Shown here piece after piece: positions 24,516 to 36,080 of a DNA stretch of 64,000 nucleotides (position 1 is the first letter of the stretch; every line of letters begins with the position of its first letter). The position numbers and the translations under genes were made by a program. The DNA lies in assembly GCA_026936325.1 (NCBI GenBank), contig JAPTHN010000074.1, forward strand, positions 1,832,812-1,896,811. Reading direction: 5' to 3'. This stretch comes from Platynereis dumerilii. Lineage: Eukaryota > Annelida > Polychaeta > Phyllodocida > Nereididae. The notes under the pieces are model-generated. The model was not told where the DNA came from, searched no databases, and saw only the letters and a list, made by a program, of their open reading frames with translations.

Positions 24516-24967
24516 TCAAAGTCACATTTATCAATATCAATCTCACATTATCAATGTCAATTTCAAACTTATCAATGTCCTTGTCAAAATTATTGTTGTC
24601 AATGTTAAGCTTTCCCATTTCCCATGTGTCAAGTAGATTGTAAACTGTCAGTTTCAGTCTTGTCAAACCTCCAGTCATCTCACTAGTGTTTAGTCTCTCT
24701 AGCAGATTTAAATACTTAACACTCCTATAATTTACTGTTTTCTGGTACTATGTACATTTATACTCATTCTTTGTACCTATATCAAGCTTTAGCACTAAGT
24801 TACAGTTCCCTGTTCTATGTTTAATTTGTGTTACTTAGTGTATGGGTACCACCTTGCGTACTGTTTCGTATTACTCTTGAGTAGTGTTTCCTGTTAACCA
24901 CATATATCCGTTTATACCAGTTTACTTGTATTTTGTGTAATAGTAGAGTAGAAAGAGGAAAAGTGGT

Positions 24968-25109
24968 AACGCCATGTCTCAGCGTTGCAACGCTTCGCAA
25001 CGGTTTTGTTGTAGCGCATATTTCGCGCGCCTATTGTATTCTACTTCCTTCCGGATTAAAGTTGCGTTTGGAGAAGACGATCGTTTCTTATTAATCATCT
25101 TTGTTGGCG
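24968..25109 (+). repeat. Right LTR of the Ty3/Gypsy element
   Basis: 142 bp, identical to the left LTR by eye. Preceded by a purine-rich tract that would serve as the plus-strand primer. Confidence 0.9.
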
Positions 25110-25677
25110 CAAGGACCTCAAAATCTTGTCAGATGTGAACATTTTATCTCATAAAATATTTTGCGAGCAAACCAGCGGAATTCAATGCAGAGAAGCAGTA
25201 ATGGTCATTATTATACTAAATGATTATGTCAGTTGAACCTTTCGAATTAATCTAGGCAGCAGACTTTTTATATGAAAAAAGCGAGTTTTTGTATAAGGCC
25301 GTGGTGTTTACCAGGAGACCAACAATTAATTTTGACATTTTGGAAATACAGCTTAGGTGAAAATATGGTTGTTCTGGGACACACCATTTTGGAGAAAAAT
25401 GGAATTAAATGGGATATCCACAGGGGGGCTAATAATTGGTCCTCAACTGTATTTATTTGCCTGTTTTGACGTCATTGAGTTTTTGTGTTTAAAGGTTGAC
25501 TTTGATAAATTGAGTCAAATTTGCAGCTATATCTACTATCTAATCTGGGATGTCCTTGTAGGATCTGTAGAAATTCTCTATGTCGATGGTCAACAGTTCC
25601 TTTTCAGAAAGTTAAAGCATTAATCTAAGAAAAGTACAGTGATTATGCCTGTTATATAACATATATTAGATGTAACT
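25110..25677. other. Noncoding, nothing recognised
   Basis: Short open frames at 25272-25623 have no domain and no splice context. No repeat boundary seen. Confidence 0.4.
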
Positions 25678-25679
25678 AG

Positions 25680-26675
25680 GGGAGAGCGGGGCACAGTGAG
25701 ACGGCGGGCACAGTGAGACGGCGGGCACAGTGAGACAAAGCCCGTAGCATCTAACTGGTGCTGTTTACAGATCTACCCTCTTTTGTATAGTACAAAAAGT
25801 AAGTAAGTGAGGGACTGTCCTATATCCTGAATGCCTACACAGCATATCGAGAGTGGAATAACAATATTTTGATTTTCAACCATCAAAAGTAAATGATTTT
25901 ACAAAATGACTTTTTATTATAATTCCCAAGAAAAATGGTTGGATGCAAATCAATTGCCAGGGTTTCAAACCTTGATTATTTGTCTTAGTTTAGTGAGATG
26001 ATGATCCACAATGCATACATCCGGTCCTCAGAATTAAAACATTTTATAAAGAGAGCCGCGTGGGGCACAGTGAGACAGTTTGAGGCGGAGCACAGTAAGA
26101 CATCACAAATTACACTCCAAATGACCTGAATGTAATGCATAGCTCACAATTCACCATTAAAAACAAAATGCCTGCTACAAACTACTGATTTTAGTGAGTC
26201 ATATCCGAAAGGAAGCATCAGAAAAGAATTTTAACTAGTGTGTAACAGGTGCGGCAGGTTAAATAAGTCGTGCATGTGTCCAGTGCGATGTAGTTTCGAA
26301 ACATGCTCAAAAAAGGACCTAAAAAATCGGCTAGTCAGCTGTTTTTATTAGAGTACAGTAGTCTGTTTGGCAACAATTGATAGAACAATTCCGCAGATCC
26401 TGAAGATCGGCGGTTATGGCAGCAGATGCCCTGTCTCACTGTGCCCCGCCTGCTGTCTCACTGTGCCCCGCCCACGGGGCACAGTGAGACACTTAACGAG
26501 CATGGACATAACTCAAAATTTCTCCAAACCTGTAAAAGGTAGGAACCTGAACCTACTGGACAATATACCTAACGTCATTATCTATGATGTGGACCTGATC
26601 TCATTTAACTCGTTGCTGTCAACATTTTGGAAAACTTGAAAATAAAAAAAGTGTCTCACTGTGCCCCGCTCTCCC
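25680..26675. mobile_element. Non-autonomous TIR element rich in GGGGCACAGTGAGAC motifs
   Basis: The left end GGGGAGAGCGGGGCACAGTG and the reverse complement of the right end are the same for at least 24 bases. TA flanks both sides (25678-25679 and 26676-26677), consistent with a TA target duplication. Subterminal motifs of the form GGGCACAGTGAGAC repeat three times at the left end, occur twice near 26055-26105, and appear in both orientations at about 26430-26490. There is no transposase. Clustered motifs like these are usually transposase-binding sites. Compare the element at 5131-6021. Confidence 0.85.
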
Positions 26676-26679
26676 CTAC

Positions 26680-27889
26680 ACCTCTTAGGCCTACATCCAA
26701 CTTCAGGAGCTCACAAGGGCATCCTTGTCAGGTATTTGCAATATTTTGAAATCGGTCTCATAGTTCATTTAAGACATCCAATACATTCTATTCCAAAAAT
26801 TGCTTAGGTTAGGTCATTTACAAATTCTGTACTGAAAAGAATGTTGTTAGTGAATGCTGCGCATTCAACAGCCTGAGCAGATATCTGGAATCGCCATTTT
26901 GTTATCATCCTTTGTTTAGTGTTTACATTGCAAACACAAATGACATTAACTACCAAAAATTCTGGGCATATAAACCATAATTATAAAATTACCCAAAACA
27001 GCTTCCAAAAACAGGAGGAATATAAAACATGCCTTTTCTTTGCAGCATAAGTCAAAAGCATAATGTCCTATGATATATTTCTGTAATTTGCCAACATTTT
27101 TTTTTATGCGAATCGCCAATTCTTGATGGATCGTGGCATGCTACACATCAATCTTCATATTTTCAAACCCACCAAAGATTTCTATCGTCACACAACTATC
27201 TGTTGCCTCTAAAACCCTGTCCACACATCCTATCCACACCTCTCTCAGTCGATCCGCATCGTTGCAATGGTGCCTGGTTATCCCTGGGCTCCAAAGAGGG
27301 AGCGATATCTCATGGGAAATTCTAGTGTACTATACATGTGTGAAACGGGTAAAGCATGAAATGTTCAGACATTCCTGAGTCTATACTTTTGACTTCCACA
27401 GCAAGAACACCGCTTCGATTTAGTTACTCCAATATAAGTCTTTAGTATGATGCATGTGCCGAAAAATGCTGGAAATTGATAATATATTATCAGAAATTGA
27501 CTTTTTTTTTATAGGTCCATGCTATTATTCTATTGTTATACTTACCTGCTGAACAGTAAAGGCTAGGCCTATTTGAAATTGAGGATGTAAATAAAATGAA
27601 GTAAATCACAAAATTCGTGGCAGCAAGTCTGCAACCTGCCATCTTTTGAATTTGAATACCAATTCCAGTACACCCATGTGCTGCATATGAGGAGTATGAA
27701 GGTTTTGGCTGCTATAGGTCCTACAGTAACAATTACTGTTGTAAACTTTCCAGACCTTCTTTTGTCCTTATTGAAGTCTATTGAAGTATTTACTTCCTTT
27801 AGTTCAAAGAAATCTGAATTTGAAGCATATTCTAAAGGCATACTGTCTATGATAAGAAGTATTGATTGATAACTTGCCAGTTGCCAACT
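26680..27889. other. Noncoding, nothing recognised
   Basis: AT-rich intergenic sequence. Short frames at 27133 and 27569-27943 lack domain or splice support. Confidence 0.4.
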
Positions 27890-28198
27890 TGTAATTTTTT
27901 GTGAAGTCCAAAGAGAATGGACTTCAAAAACCACACTGTGCATTGAATTTATTCATGTTGCATGAATGCCTTTCAAATGGTGAATGACCACATTGTCTCC
28001 GCATGAATTTTATATTACTTGGACAAGTAAAAGTACATATGCATGACTTTGAACTTGTTGAGGTCCAGTATGTGTGATTGTGTAAGTTCACATCAAGCAA
28101 TGCTTTGTTATATGATTGGTTTTTCCTCTTTTCCATCATGTACAAACGTTATTGTCCACTTTGTTTATGAAACATTTCTCATACAGGCCGACATCACT

Positions 28199-28970
28199 CA
28201 TTTTTTAGCTCGTCTGTTTTCTTTGAAAACGAAGAGCTATTGTCGTCACTCGATCTGCGTCGTCCTCGTTGTCCCGGTTAAGGTTTTTGTAAGTGTCCAT
28301 TTGTGACCTTAGTTTTCCACTTATGAACTTTGGTACAGGTATGGTACTATGGAAATGGATCGGGAACATGTCAAGAAATCCAAGATGGCTGCCATTTTGT
28401 GGCGGCCATTTTGGCAGCCATCTTTCTTCATTCTTGAACTGCCCATTGTGACCTTAATATTTCTCTTAGTTATGAAATTTGGTACAGGTATTGGCCTGTG
28501 GGTATGGTTCAGGAACATGTTGAGAAATCCCTGATGTTAGCCATTTTGGCGGCCATATTTCTCCATTACTTGAACTGCCAATTATGTCCTTAATAATTGG
28601 CTTAGAGTTATAAAATTTGGTACAGGTATTGGCATGTGGGTATGGAACAGAAACATGTTGAAAAATCCAAGATGGCAGCCATTTTGGCATCCATATTTCT
28701 TAATTTCTTGAACTGCCCATTGTGACCTTAATATTTCACTTAGAGTTATAAAATTTGGTACAGGTACTGGCCTGTGGGCATCAATCAGGAACATGTTGAG
28801 AAATCCAAGATGGCAGCCATTTTGTGGTGGCCATTTTGGCAGCCATCTTTCTTCATTCTTGAACTGCCCATTGTGATCTCAATATTATGCTTACAGTTAT
28901 AAAATTTGGCACAGGTATGGCCTGTGGGTATTAATTGGGAACATGTTCATTGTTGAGACATCGAAGATGG
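28199..28970. repeat. Dispersed repeat with internal ~130-150 bp tandem units
   Basis: Begins TTTTTAGCTCGTCTGTTTTC and then contains four to five tandem units, each with GTGACCTTAATATTTC, ATAAAATTTGGTACAGGTA, GGAACATGTTGA and AATCCAAGATGGCAGCCATT. It is absent from the corresponding place in the right duplication unit, so it was inserted after duplication or lost there. No protein. Confidence 0.75.
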
Positions 28971-29599
28971 TGATTTCAAATTTAGCAAGTGTTGGCTAGT
29001 GTGTCGCGACTGCCCATCCACGTTTTATTATACAATCCATATACGGCTGTTCTGCAAATATGCTTTTTTGTGAGTTGTTTATTATCTCAAGTGGAAATTA
29101 CAAAACTTCACATCATTTTTTGTCTCAGATGTGAATGCTAGCAAACATCAATGAATTACAATTAAAACTTCACAATGTCTTACTAATAGAAGTGGGTTTA
29201 TATGTCAACAACCTTATTAACCAAAAGAAGGCAGAAAAAGAGATATAGTACAGTTTTAAATAGTTTCTTAATAATATATACATTCATAGTCTATCCAATA
29301 TATACAGAAATATTAATAAAGCTACATGAGGTAATATTATATACATTTAAGTCAGAATAACTAAAGATAAATACCTCATATTATGTACAGGGTCTAACAA
29401 ACTTATACTTCACTGAGACACTTAAAGATGACAACCAAGCAACAAACAACGTCAGCTATTAATCCTTGTCAAACAATAATTTAAGGAAATACACCGGTAA
29501 ACTGGTTTGATAAAAATTCAAGTGATTGAATGATATGATGATGAATTCAATAAATACAAATACAAATTCAAATATACAATTCTATTTTATCTATGTCTC

Positions 29600-30375
29600 T
29601 ATGCATCAACTAAATAAACTCCAAGTATCATCAATCCATGTCGACAATGTCAAAATTAATGCAGTCGATCATGTTAAAAATCTGGGTGTAATCTTTGACA
29701 AAAACATGACCATGGAAAAACAAGTCAACAAAATGTGTCGGAATGCCTATTTCAATATTAGAAGCATTTCAAAAATCAGGAAGTCATTGGACAAGGAAAC
29801 CTGTAAAACAGCGGTCAATGCTCTTGTCACACCTCACCTAGACTATGGAAATGGTCTTCTTTATGGAACATCGAATCGTTTGCTGTATAAACTTCAAGTG
29901 GCCCAAAACTCAGCCGTTCGACTCATTGAAAAATTGAGAAAGCACGACAGTGTAAGCCAGCACAGGAAGCAGCTACATTGGCTGCCCATTCCAGCAAGAA
30001 TACAATTCAAACTCATGTTAACAACTTGGAAAGCAATAAACGGGCAAGCTCCCTCGTATATTCAAAATATGATTCAGCCAAAATCTGAACGAAACTGTAA
30101 TCTGAGAAGCAATAACAAAATGCTCTTAAATGAACCACCCGCCTGCAATAAAAACAAGTATGAAGACAGAGCCTTTTCACATGCCGCTCCGAAACTGTGG
30201 AACCAACTCCCAGAGATAGTCAAGGCCTCCAAAACACTTGAAGGTTTCAAGAGAAATCTTAAGACTTACCTATTTAAAAGTTTCTACAGATAAATCCAGC
30301 ATGCACAAGCGCTAGTGAGCAGTTTACTGGAATTAGCGCTATACAAATGCCTATTATTATTATTATTATTATTAT
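29600..30375 (+). mobile_element. 3' fragment of an L2/CR1-type LINE
   Basis: An open frame from the end of the reverse-transcriptase protein: VKNLGVIFDKNMTMEKQVNK, TPHLDYGNGLLYGTSNRL, LHWLPIPARIQFKLML and GFKRNLKTYLFKSFYR, then stop. A (TTA)n tail follows at 30352-30375. It is related to, but clearly diverged from, the LINE at 15420-18058. It interrupts duplication-unit sequence that is continuous in the right unit near 35690, which places the junctions near 29600 and 30375. Confidence 0.88.
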
Positions 30376-30552
30376 GTGAAATAGCTGCCTCATACAAAAG
30401 TAATCCGAATATATAATGACTTAAAATAAGTAGAACAGATAGCTGTATGGCATGAAATAGCTAATATCTATAGTCCTCTGTATAACCCCCTGATACGTCA
30501 GTTATAAACCTCAAACTTGTTGTGTAACCTACAGTAAGATACATCTAATTAT

Positions 30553-30912
30553 GGACATGGGTTAGAATAACTAGAGGTAAATACCTCACATCATGGAAAT
30601 GGGTGAGCATAACTAGAAGTAAATACCTCACATCATGAACACAGGTCAGCATGACTAGAGGTAAATACCTCACATCATGAACACAGGTCAGCATAACTAG
30701 AGGTAAATACCTCGCATCATGCAAATGGGTCAGCATAACTGGGGCAAATACCTCACATCATGAACACGGGTCAGCATAACTGGGGTAAATACATGTACCT
30801 CACATGCTCAGGGGTCAGCATAACTACAGGTAAATACCTCACATCATGCCCATTACTAAATACCTCATATTCGCATGGGTCAGTATAACTATAAGTAGTT
30901 AAATAACTCGAA
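30553..30912. repeat. 42-bp minisatellite downstream of the transporter pseudogene
   Basis: About eight to nine copies of a unit containing GGTCAGCATAACTAGAGGTA and AATACCTCACATCATG. The last copy runs into the stop codon and last codons of the coding exon at 30913, where TGGGTCAGCATAACTGGCAG is the reverse complement of sequence encoding the C-terminus. The array therefore looks seeded by the gene's own 3' end. Since 42 is divisible by three, apparent 14-residue peptide repeats are artefacts. Confidence 0.88.
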
Positions 30913-32722
30913 TTATGGACATGGGTCAGCATAACTGGCAGTGAATACATCATACACATTGACAAGTACAAAAGTGATGATGGCAGCGATACAAGATCCA
31001 ACTTGAGTGAATGCTCCACAAAGCAGGAGAGCCTTCTTGCCTCTCAGTTGAAGAATTTGAGCAATCTCCACCTTGACGTAAGAGAAGAAGGCGGTCAGAA
31101 GGACTGAGGTGACAATCTGGAAGAAAAGCAATGAAGTTATTGTGCGGTCTATCATGACATGAAAATTGTATTGTTTAGTGTAGTATAGTAAACTAAATGC
31201 ATATCTTGCACATTTCATTGGATGAGAAAGTGTCGGATTATGAGGGGAAAAATAAGTAATTTCGTTTAAAAATAATAATTAACCATTCTCGTTGCTGGTC
31301 TGAGATAATTTTCTATAATTTCTTTTCTGTCTAGTTTGTTTAACGTCTTCGAGAATACTTTGTAAGATTTTGCTATGCGCAGAAAACCTGATGAAAACAA
31401 ACACTAGTTGGCCCAATGTCAGAAAGTTACGTTGTACAGAATGGCAGCATTTTTGGTATTGAGAAGTCAATGGAAAACCGCCATTGAAAATATTATTGAT
31501 ATATATTGCAAAGAGAGTGAACTTACACACAAGGCTTCACCGCTTGTTTGGCCTTGAAGTGGTGGACTGGGACTCATGGCCGCAAGATAAAGTTGGTAAC
31601 CGGCAAGAACAGTTCCAAGGAATGTCAGGACATTCACTGCCGAGAGGGATTTCTTTGAGACAAACAGTGCCAAAAAGCATGCCAAGGGGTTGGCTACAGT
31701 TGATAACCTGTTTGATAGATTGTACGCCCTGTTTCCATAAGGTAGACTGGAATATGACTGTGTGGATGTGAGGACGCCATTTATAAGCCCGTTTACCCAT
31801 GCAACCACGACAAGAAGCCAGACATACTCCCACATCTCGACATTTCTCGTTTTGTATGAGACTTCAGTGTTTCCTGCTATGCCAATGCTTCCCTTGTGAG
31901 TATCGTTGAATTCCGGACTGTGAGCGTCATCGAATGCATAATTTGTCTGAGATTTATCAGTATCCAACTCTATACCTTTCTTCATGTCCGAATCTTTGAA
32001 TATCATCTCTTTCTTGCAGAATGATGTGAAGTTCAGTAACGTAAACGCTGTACCAGAGAAGAATATGAGAACAAACAAGATGATGAAAAAGACTTGTACA
32101 GAAAACAGAGGAGGGTTGTATGCAGGTTGGATTTTCCATCTGTAATGTTCAATCCAGTTGTTTCATTATGAGTTGTGACTGTTCCATTGACGCAATCTGT
32201 TGAACCTATGCCTTGGATGAGACCGATTATACACGGCACAAATCCACACAGTCCTTCACCGATGTAAAAAGCAATCATGTACTGTGGTTTGAACATTCCC
32301 ATAAAAGGTAGATACACAACTGATGAGGTGCAATCAACGAGGGACAGGGGGCAGCGAGAGCCAGGAGAGCTGTACTTCTGGATGCTCCTTGGATTACAGT
32401 TGTCCTATCCCATAAGAATGCTAGTAGCAAACACGAAATCGATCCGGTCGCTATTATCATATAGATTATCGGCCATTCCTTGAGCTTGATTGGATTAATG
32501 AGTTTTGCAATTGTAAACACCAAAGGGCCGATATTGGCGACTTGGATCAGAATCACGATGTAAGATGGCAGCTCCCATCCTTCTGGTAGCAAGTCGACCA
32601 AAAGTGGGAGTTATGTCTATAAACCATTGATATAAGTCCAAGAAGACATTCCGAACATCATGACCAGAAAGTAAACTGGCACGCTGATGTCTTTTAGCCA
32701 TTCTTTCAGACCCATTTTCTTT
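30913..32722 (-). pseudogene. SLC52-type riboflavin transporter, left copy, disabled
   Basis: Same two-exon layout as the intact copy at 36081-37856: coding exon one 32715-31527, donor GTAAGT, then last exon 31116-30913. Exon one has the ATG with a CATTACAG acceptor seven bases upstream, but carries two nonsense codons close together (the W and E of LWTEL read TAG and TAA, near 32608-32615). It also has two one-base deletions (near 32345 and 32140), shown by comparison with the right copy; the exon is 1189 instead of 1191 nt. The last exon is open and encodes exactly the same 67 residues as the intact copy, although about eight nucleotides differ. A full product cannot be made as the sequence stands. 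Confidence 0.88.
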
Positions 32723-34489
32723 CTGTAATGCCATATATAAAACATTCCAAATGCATATTACTCTGAGTTTTGAGCCTTATTTTGGTAGCAAGCCTGTCAA
32801 TACATAAAAATAATAAACAACATCAGACAGATAGGCTGTGACATTTTATTAGTTAACATAAACTACAAAAATATATGTAGATAATCTTTACACGTTTTTA
32901 AACAAAATTTAGACCAACACCTTTTTATGAGGATGTGAGGTATTTACCTTCTTATTTGCGTAATCCGAGTCCTATTTTGTCTTTCACTCCATGCACAGAA
33001 ATTGAATCCTGGCTGTTTCATTCTTTTAAGTTTTAGACCTGTGTGAATTGTATGCACTAGAATCACAGACAAGCGCATCTTTAAAAGTTTCTCAATGCTC
33101 TATTTTTAGTTTCTTACTTCTCTTTTCATATCGCATGTAAAAAAGCCTTCTTTGTACATATCATGGAGATGGACAATTTCAGCGGCATAGATGGCCAATG
33201 TTTGATAAAATCAAATTTGTCGTATAATCTTTTAGATCATAATAACCAATGATATATACATGTATACTATATATCAATATTCGTACTCACCTTCTTCTTT
33301 GCGTCCTATTTATCCTGTTACTCAACGCATTTGTGTGACTTTAATGCTCATGTATGCGGAGAAGCTTCAGTTTTTTCAGACCATAAAAGTTACTTAATTT
33401 ATGTACTTTAAAAAAAAGTAGTTATAACAGGGTCAAGCCAGTATTCAGTCAATGCATCAAAATAGCTGCTGTTGCTCTACAGAAAAGGTAAATTTAGCAG
33501 CAGAGAGCCCGAAATATAGTCTATTAAAAAATTTGAATAGACACAAAATTGTCTATATTTTGGTTCCCTGTGTTTGGTTGGATGACATAGGGTCAGGATA
33601 TAGTACATTAATTACTCTATTTTTACACGTAAATGTCATAATTTCTGGACAACTTGGGTGTTACGTGTAAGCAGAGCATGAAATAATTGGAGTTGCGAAA
33701 CGATCAAACAGAGAGGAGTCCATGTATTTTGTAAACCTGATTGAGGATTTCCTGGGGAATGGTGGTCCGGCATCCAAGCAAAAAATGAGATGTCCTGAAA
33801 TCCCTGATTTAAAACTCAAAACCAATGACTGCATTGGTAAAACAATCACAAGCGAAATGTCAGCTCATTCTATTTAATTAAAGGTTGCACAAAGCCATTT
33901 TTTAGATTTACGTAATTTCGCATCTGAAAAATTGGTTAATTTTCAAGAGCATTTACTGACACGAAGTGATTTTTTTTTTGCATTCTATTTGTTATTTGAT
34001 GAAATTGGGATGGCAATTGGTCTCTAATACTTCATAAGATGCCTCTGGTTTAAAAATATCCCAAATGGTCAATCATTGTAAGCAATATCCTGACATCAAA
34101 AACGATTGGGCTTGTTAGGTCTCAACTTTTATTTAACGCTCGAATGGATGAGTTGTCACAATGTTGTGCAAGTTTTATTGAGCAGGCGAGTGAGGCATAT
34201 CTAAAACATAAAAGATATAAACTACCCTAAGTCTACATTTACGCAACAATAAGCTCACAATTATGCCAGATCAATAAATCATAGCAATAAGATCATCATT
34301 TGATTACTTAATATGTAAGATCACATTTAAAGAATAAGTTGATAACAACTGAATTAACCAAATAACTACTCATTTATGAATTGATAAGAATAAATGTATA
34401 TATTATAAAACAATAACATGTAAGATAACTTACAAGAAGTATGAGACCTGTTTTTGCATTATGCTGCTTCAGTTGCCACTTTAATATGT
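32723..34489. other. Upstream region of the pseudogene and duplication junction
   Basis: Noncoding sequence 5' of the left transporter copy. It is largely shared with 37860-39780 up to about 34110. The stretch from 34110 to 34490 separates the two duplication units and has no counterpart that I can see. No promoter motif can be assigned. Confidence 0.5.
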
Positions 34490-35391
34490 GTTTTATGAAG
34501 TCCAAAGTGAATTGACTTTAGAAACCACACCGTGCATTGAATTTATTCATGTTGAGTGAATGCTTTTCCAATGGTGAATGAACACATTGTCTCCGCATGA
34601 ATTCTATTTTACTTGGACAAGTGCATGTACGTATGCATGACTTTGAACGTGTCAAGGTTTAGTATGTGTAAATTGTATCCAGAAATTATGCTTTGTTGTA
34701 TGATTGGTTTTTCCTCTTTTCCACAATCTTTTGTAAACATCATTGTCCACTTGGTATATGAAATATTTCTGCTCATACAGGCCAATATCACACATTCTTA
34801 ATGTTCATGATTAAACAAAATTGTTTTCCAAAAAAGGCGATTTCAAATTTTTAATCAAATTTTGGCTTGTATGCCTCAACTGCCCATCCACATTTTATGA
34901 TACAATCCACATACAGTTGTTCCTCAAATATGTTTTTTTTGTAAGTTGTTTATTATCTTGAGTGTAGATTACAAAACTTCACGTCAGTTTTTGTCTCAAA
35001 TACGAACGCTTGCAAACATCAATGAATTACAATTTCAACTTCACGATGTCATATCAATAGAGGTGGTTTTATACAGTATGTCAACAACCTTATTAACCAC
35101 AAGAAGACAGCAAAAGAGATACACGTAAGCCTATAGTACAGTTTGAATAGTTTCTTGATAATATATACATTCACTGATTCAGAGTCTATCAATATATACA
35201 GAAATATTAATAAAGCTACATGGAGTAACATTACTAATATACATCAAAGTCTGAATAACTAAAGGAAAATACCTCATATTATGTACAGGGGGTTGGTATA
35301 ACAAACTTATACTACACTAAGACACTTAAAGTTGACAACCAAGCAACAAACATCAGCTATTAATCCTTGTCAAACAATAAAAATACGTATA

Positions 35392-35618
35392 GGTTATTCA
35401 CCACGGGAGAGGGAATATGTGATTTATCACCCGAGGCCTTTAGGCCGAGGTGTGATGAACACATATTCCTGATCCCATGGTGAATAACCGGCTTATACCA
35501 TGAGACAAACACTCAAACAGTCAAACATGAGAGGATAACTGGACAACAAAGAATATGGGAATTATCCCCTGAAATACTGTAATGTGATTGGCTGACAGAA
35601 GTGTCGAATGGTATAAAA
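35392..35618 (+). mobile_element. Hairpin MITE-like element, copy 2
   Basis: Starts GGTTATTCACCACGGGAGAG. The first 105 bases form a near-perfect palindrome that ends CCATGGTGAATAACC around a CTTTA loop. The remaining part ends GTCGAATGGTATAAAAGG, and CTTATACCAT...ATGGTATAAA makes a second inverted pair. It interrupts the right duplication unit only. Same family as 2451-2669. Confidence 0.8.
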
Positions 35619-35879
35619 GGATTTACACCAGAAAACCAGTTTGATAAGAATTCAAGTGATTGAATGATATGATATACAATTCTATTTTATCTATGTCACT
35701 GGGTGAAATAGCTGTCTAATACAAATGTAATCAGAATATATGTAATGACTTAAAATAAGTAGAACAGATAGCTGTATGGCATAAAATAGCTAATAGCTGA
35801 AGTCCTCGGTATAACCACCTGATACGTCAGTTATAAACCTTGAATTTGTTATGTAACCTACAGTAAAATACATCTAATT

Positions 35880-36080
35880 ACGCACATGGGTTAGAATAAC
35901 TAGAGGTAAATACCTCACATCATGCACATGAGTCAGCATAACTGGGGTAAATAGGCCTACATGTACCTCACATGCACACGGGTCGCCATAACTATAGGCA
36001 AATACCTCCAATAATGCACATTACTAAATACCTTATATGTGCATTGGTCAGTATAACTAAAAGTTATTAAATACCTCGAA
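35880..36080. repeat. 42-bp minisatellite downstream of the intact transporter gene
   Basis: About five copies of the same unit as at 30553-30912, including GGTCAGCATAACTGGGGTAA and AATACCTCACATCATG. It ends at the coding exon's stop codon. The array is shorter than in the left copy, so copy number changed after the duplication. Confidence 0.85.

Larger units (their letters stand above)
19038..25109 (+). mobile_element. Ty3/Gypsy-type LTR retrotransposon, young, nearly whole
   Basis: A 6.1-kb element bounded by two 142-bp direct repeats that I find identical by eye, so insertion was recent. The order is LTR, leader with a possible primer-binding site directly after the left LTR, gag-like region, aspartic protease, reverse transcriptase, RNase H, integrase, a 3' region with short tandem repeats, a purine-rich tract (AGAGTAGAAAGAGGAAAAG) and the right LTR. 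RT-RH-IN order places it in Ty3/Gypsy (Metaviridae). No envelope gene was seen. The coding region lies in three overlapping open stretches; at most one or two are true breaks, since members of the family also use frameshifting. The core repeat ends are CGCC...GGCG, with a possible 3-bp CAA duplication outside; a standard 4-6 bp duplication was not found. Confidence 0.92.
27890..34110. repeat. Tandem segmental duplication, left unit (transporter pseudogene)
   Basis: Aligns with 34490-39780 by several shared blocks. These are AAGTCCAAAG...GACTT with ATTGAATTTATTCATGTTG (27905/34500), ACTGCCCATCCAC (29010/34880), the riboflavin-transporter locus, and TTCCTGGGGAATGGTGGTCCGG-like sequence (33750/39440). 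This unit additionally holds a tandem repeat insertion (28199-28970) and a LINE fragment (29600-30375) that the right unit lacks. Confidence 0.8.

Noticed and set aside
24282-24678. Frames with MSQLS repeats and a mirror frame on the minus strand
   Set aside because: Produced by the 15-bp tandem repeat in the 3' region of the Ty3/Gypsy element.
30545-31019. Frames with 14-residue repeats on the minus strand
   Set aside because: The 42-bp minisatellite is divisible by three, so repeats stay open by arithmetic; only 30913-31116 is coding-like.
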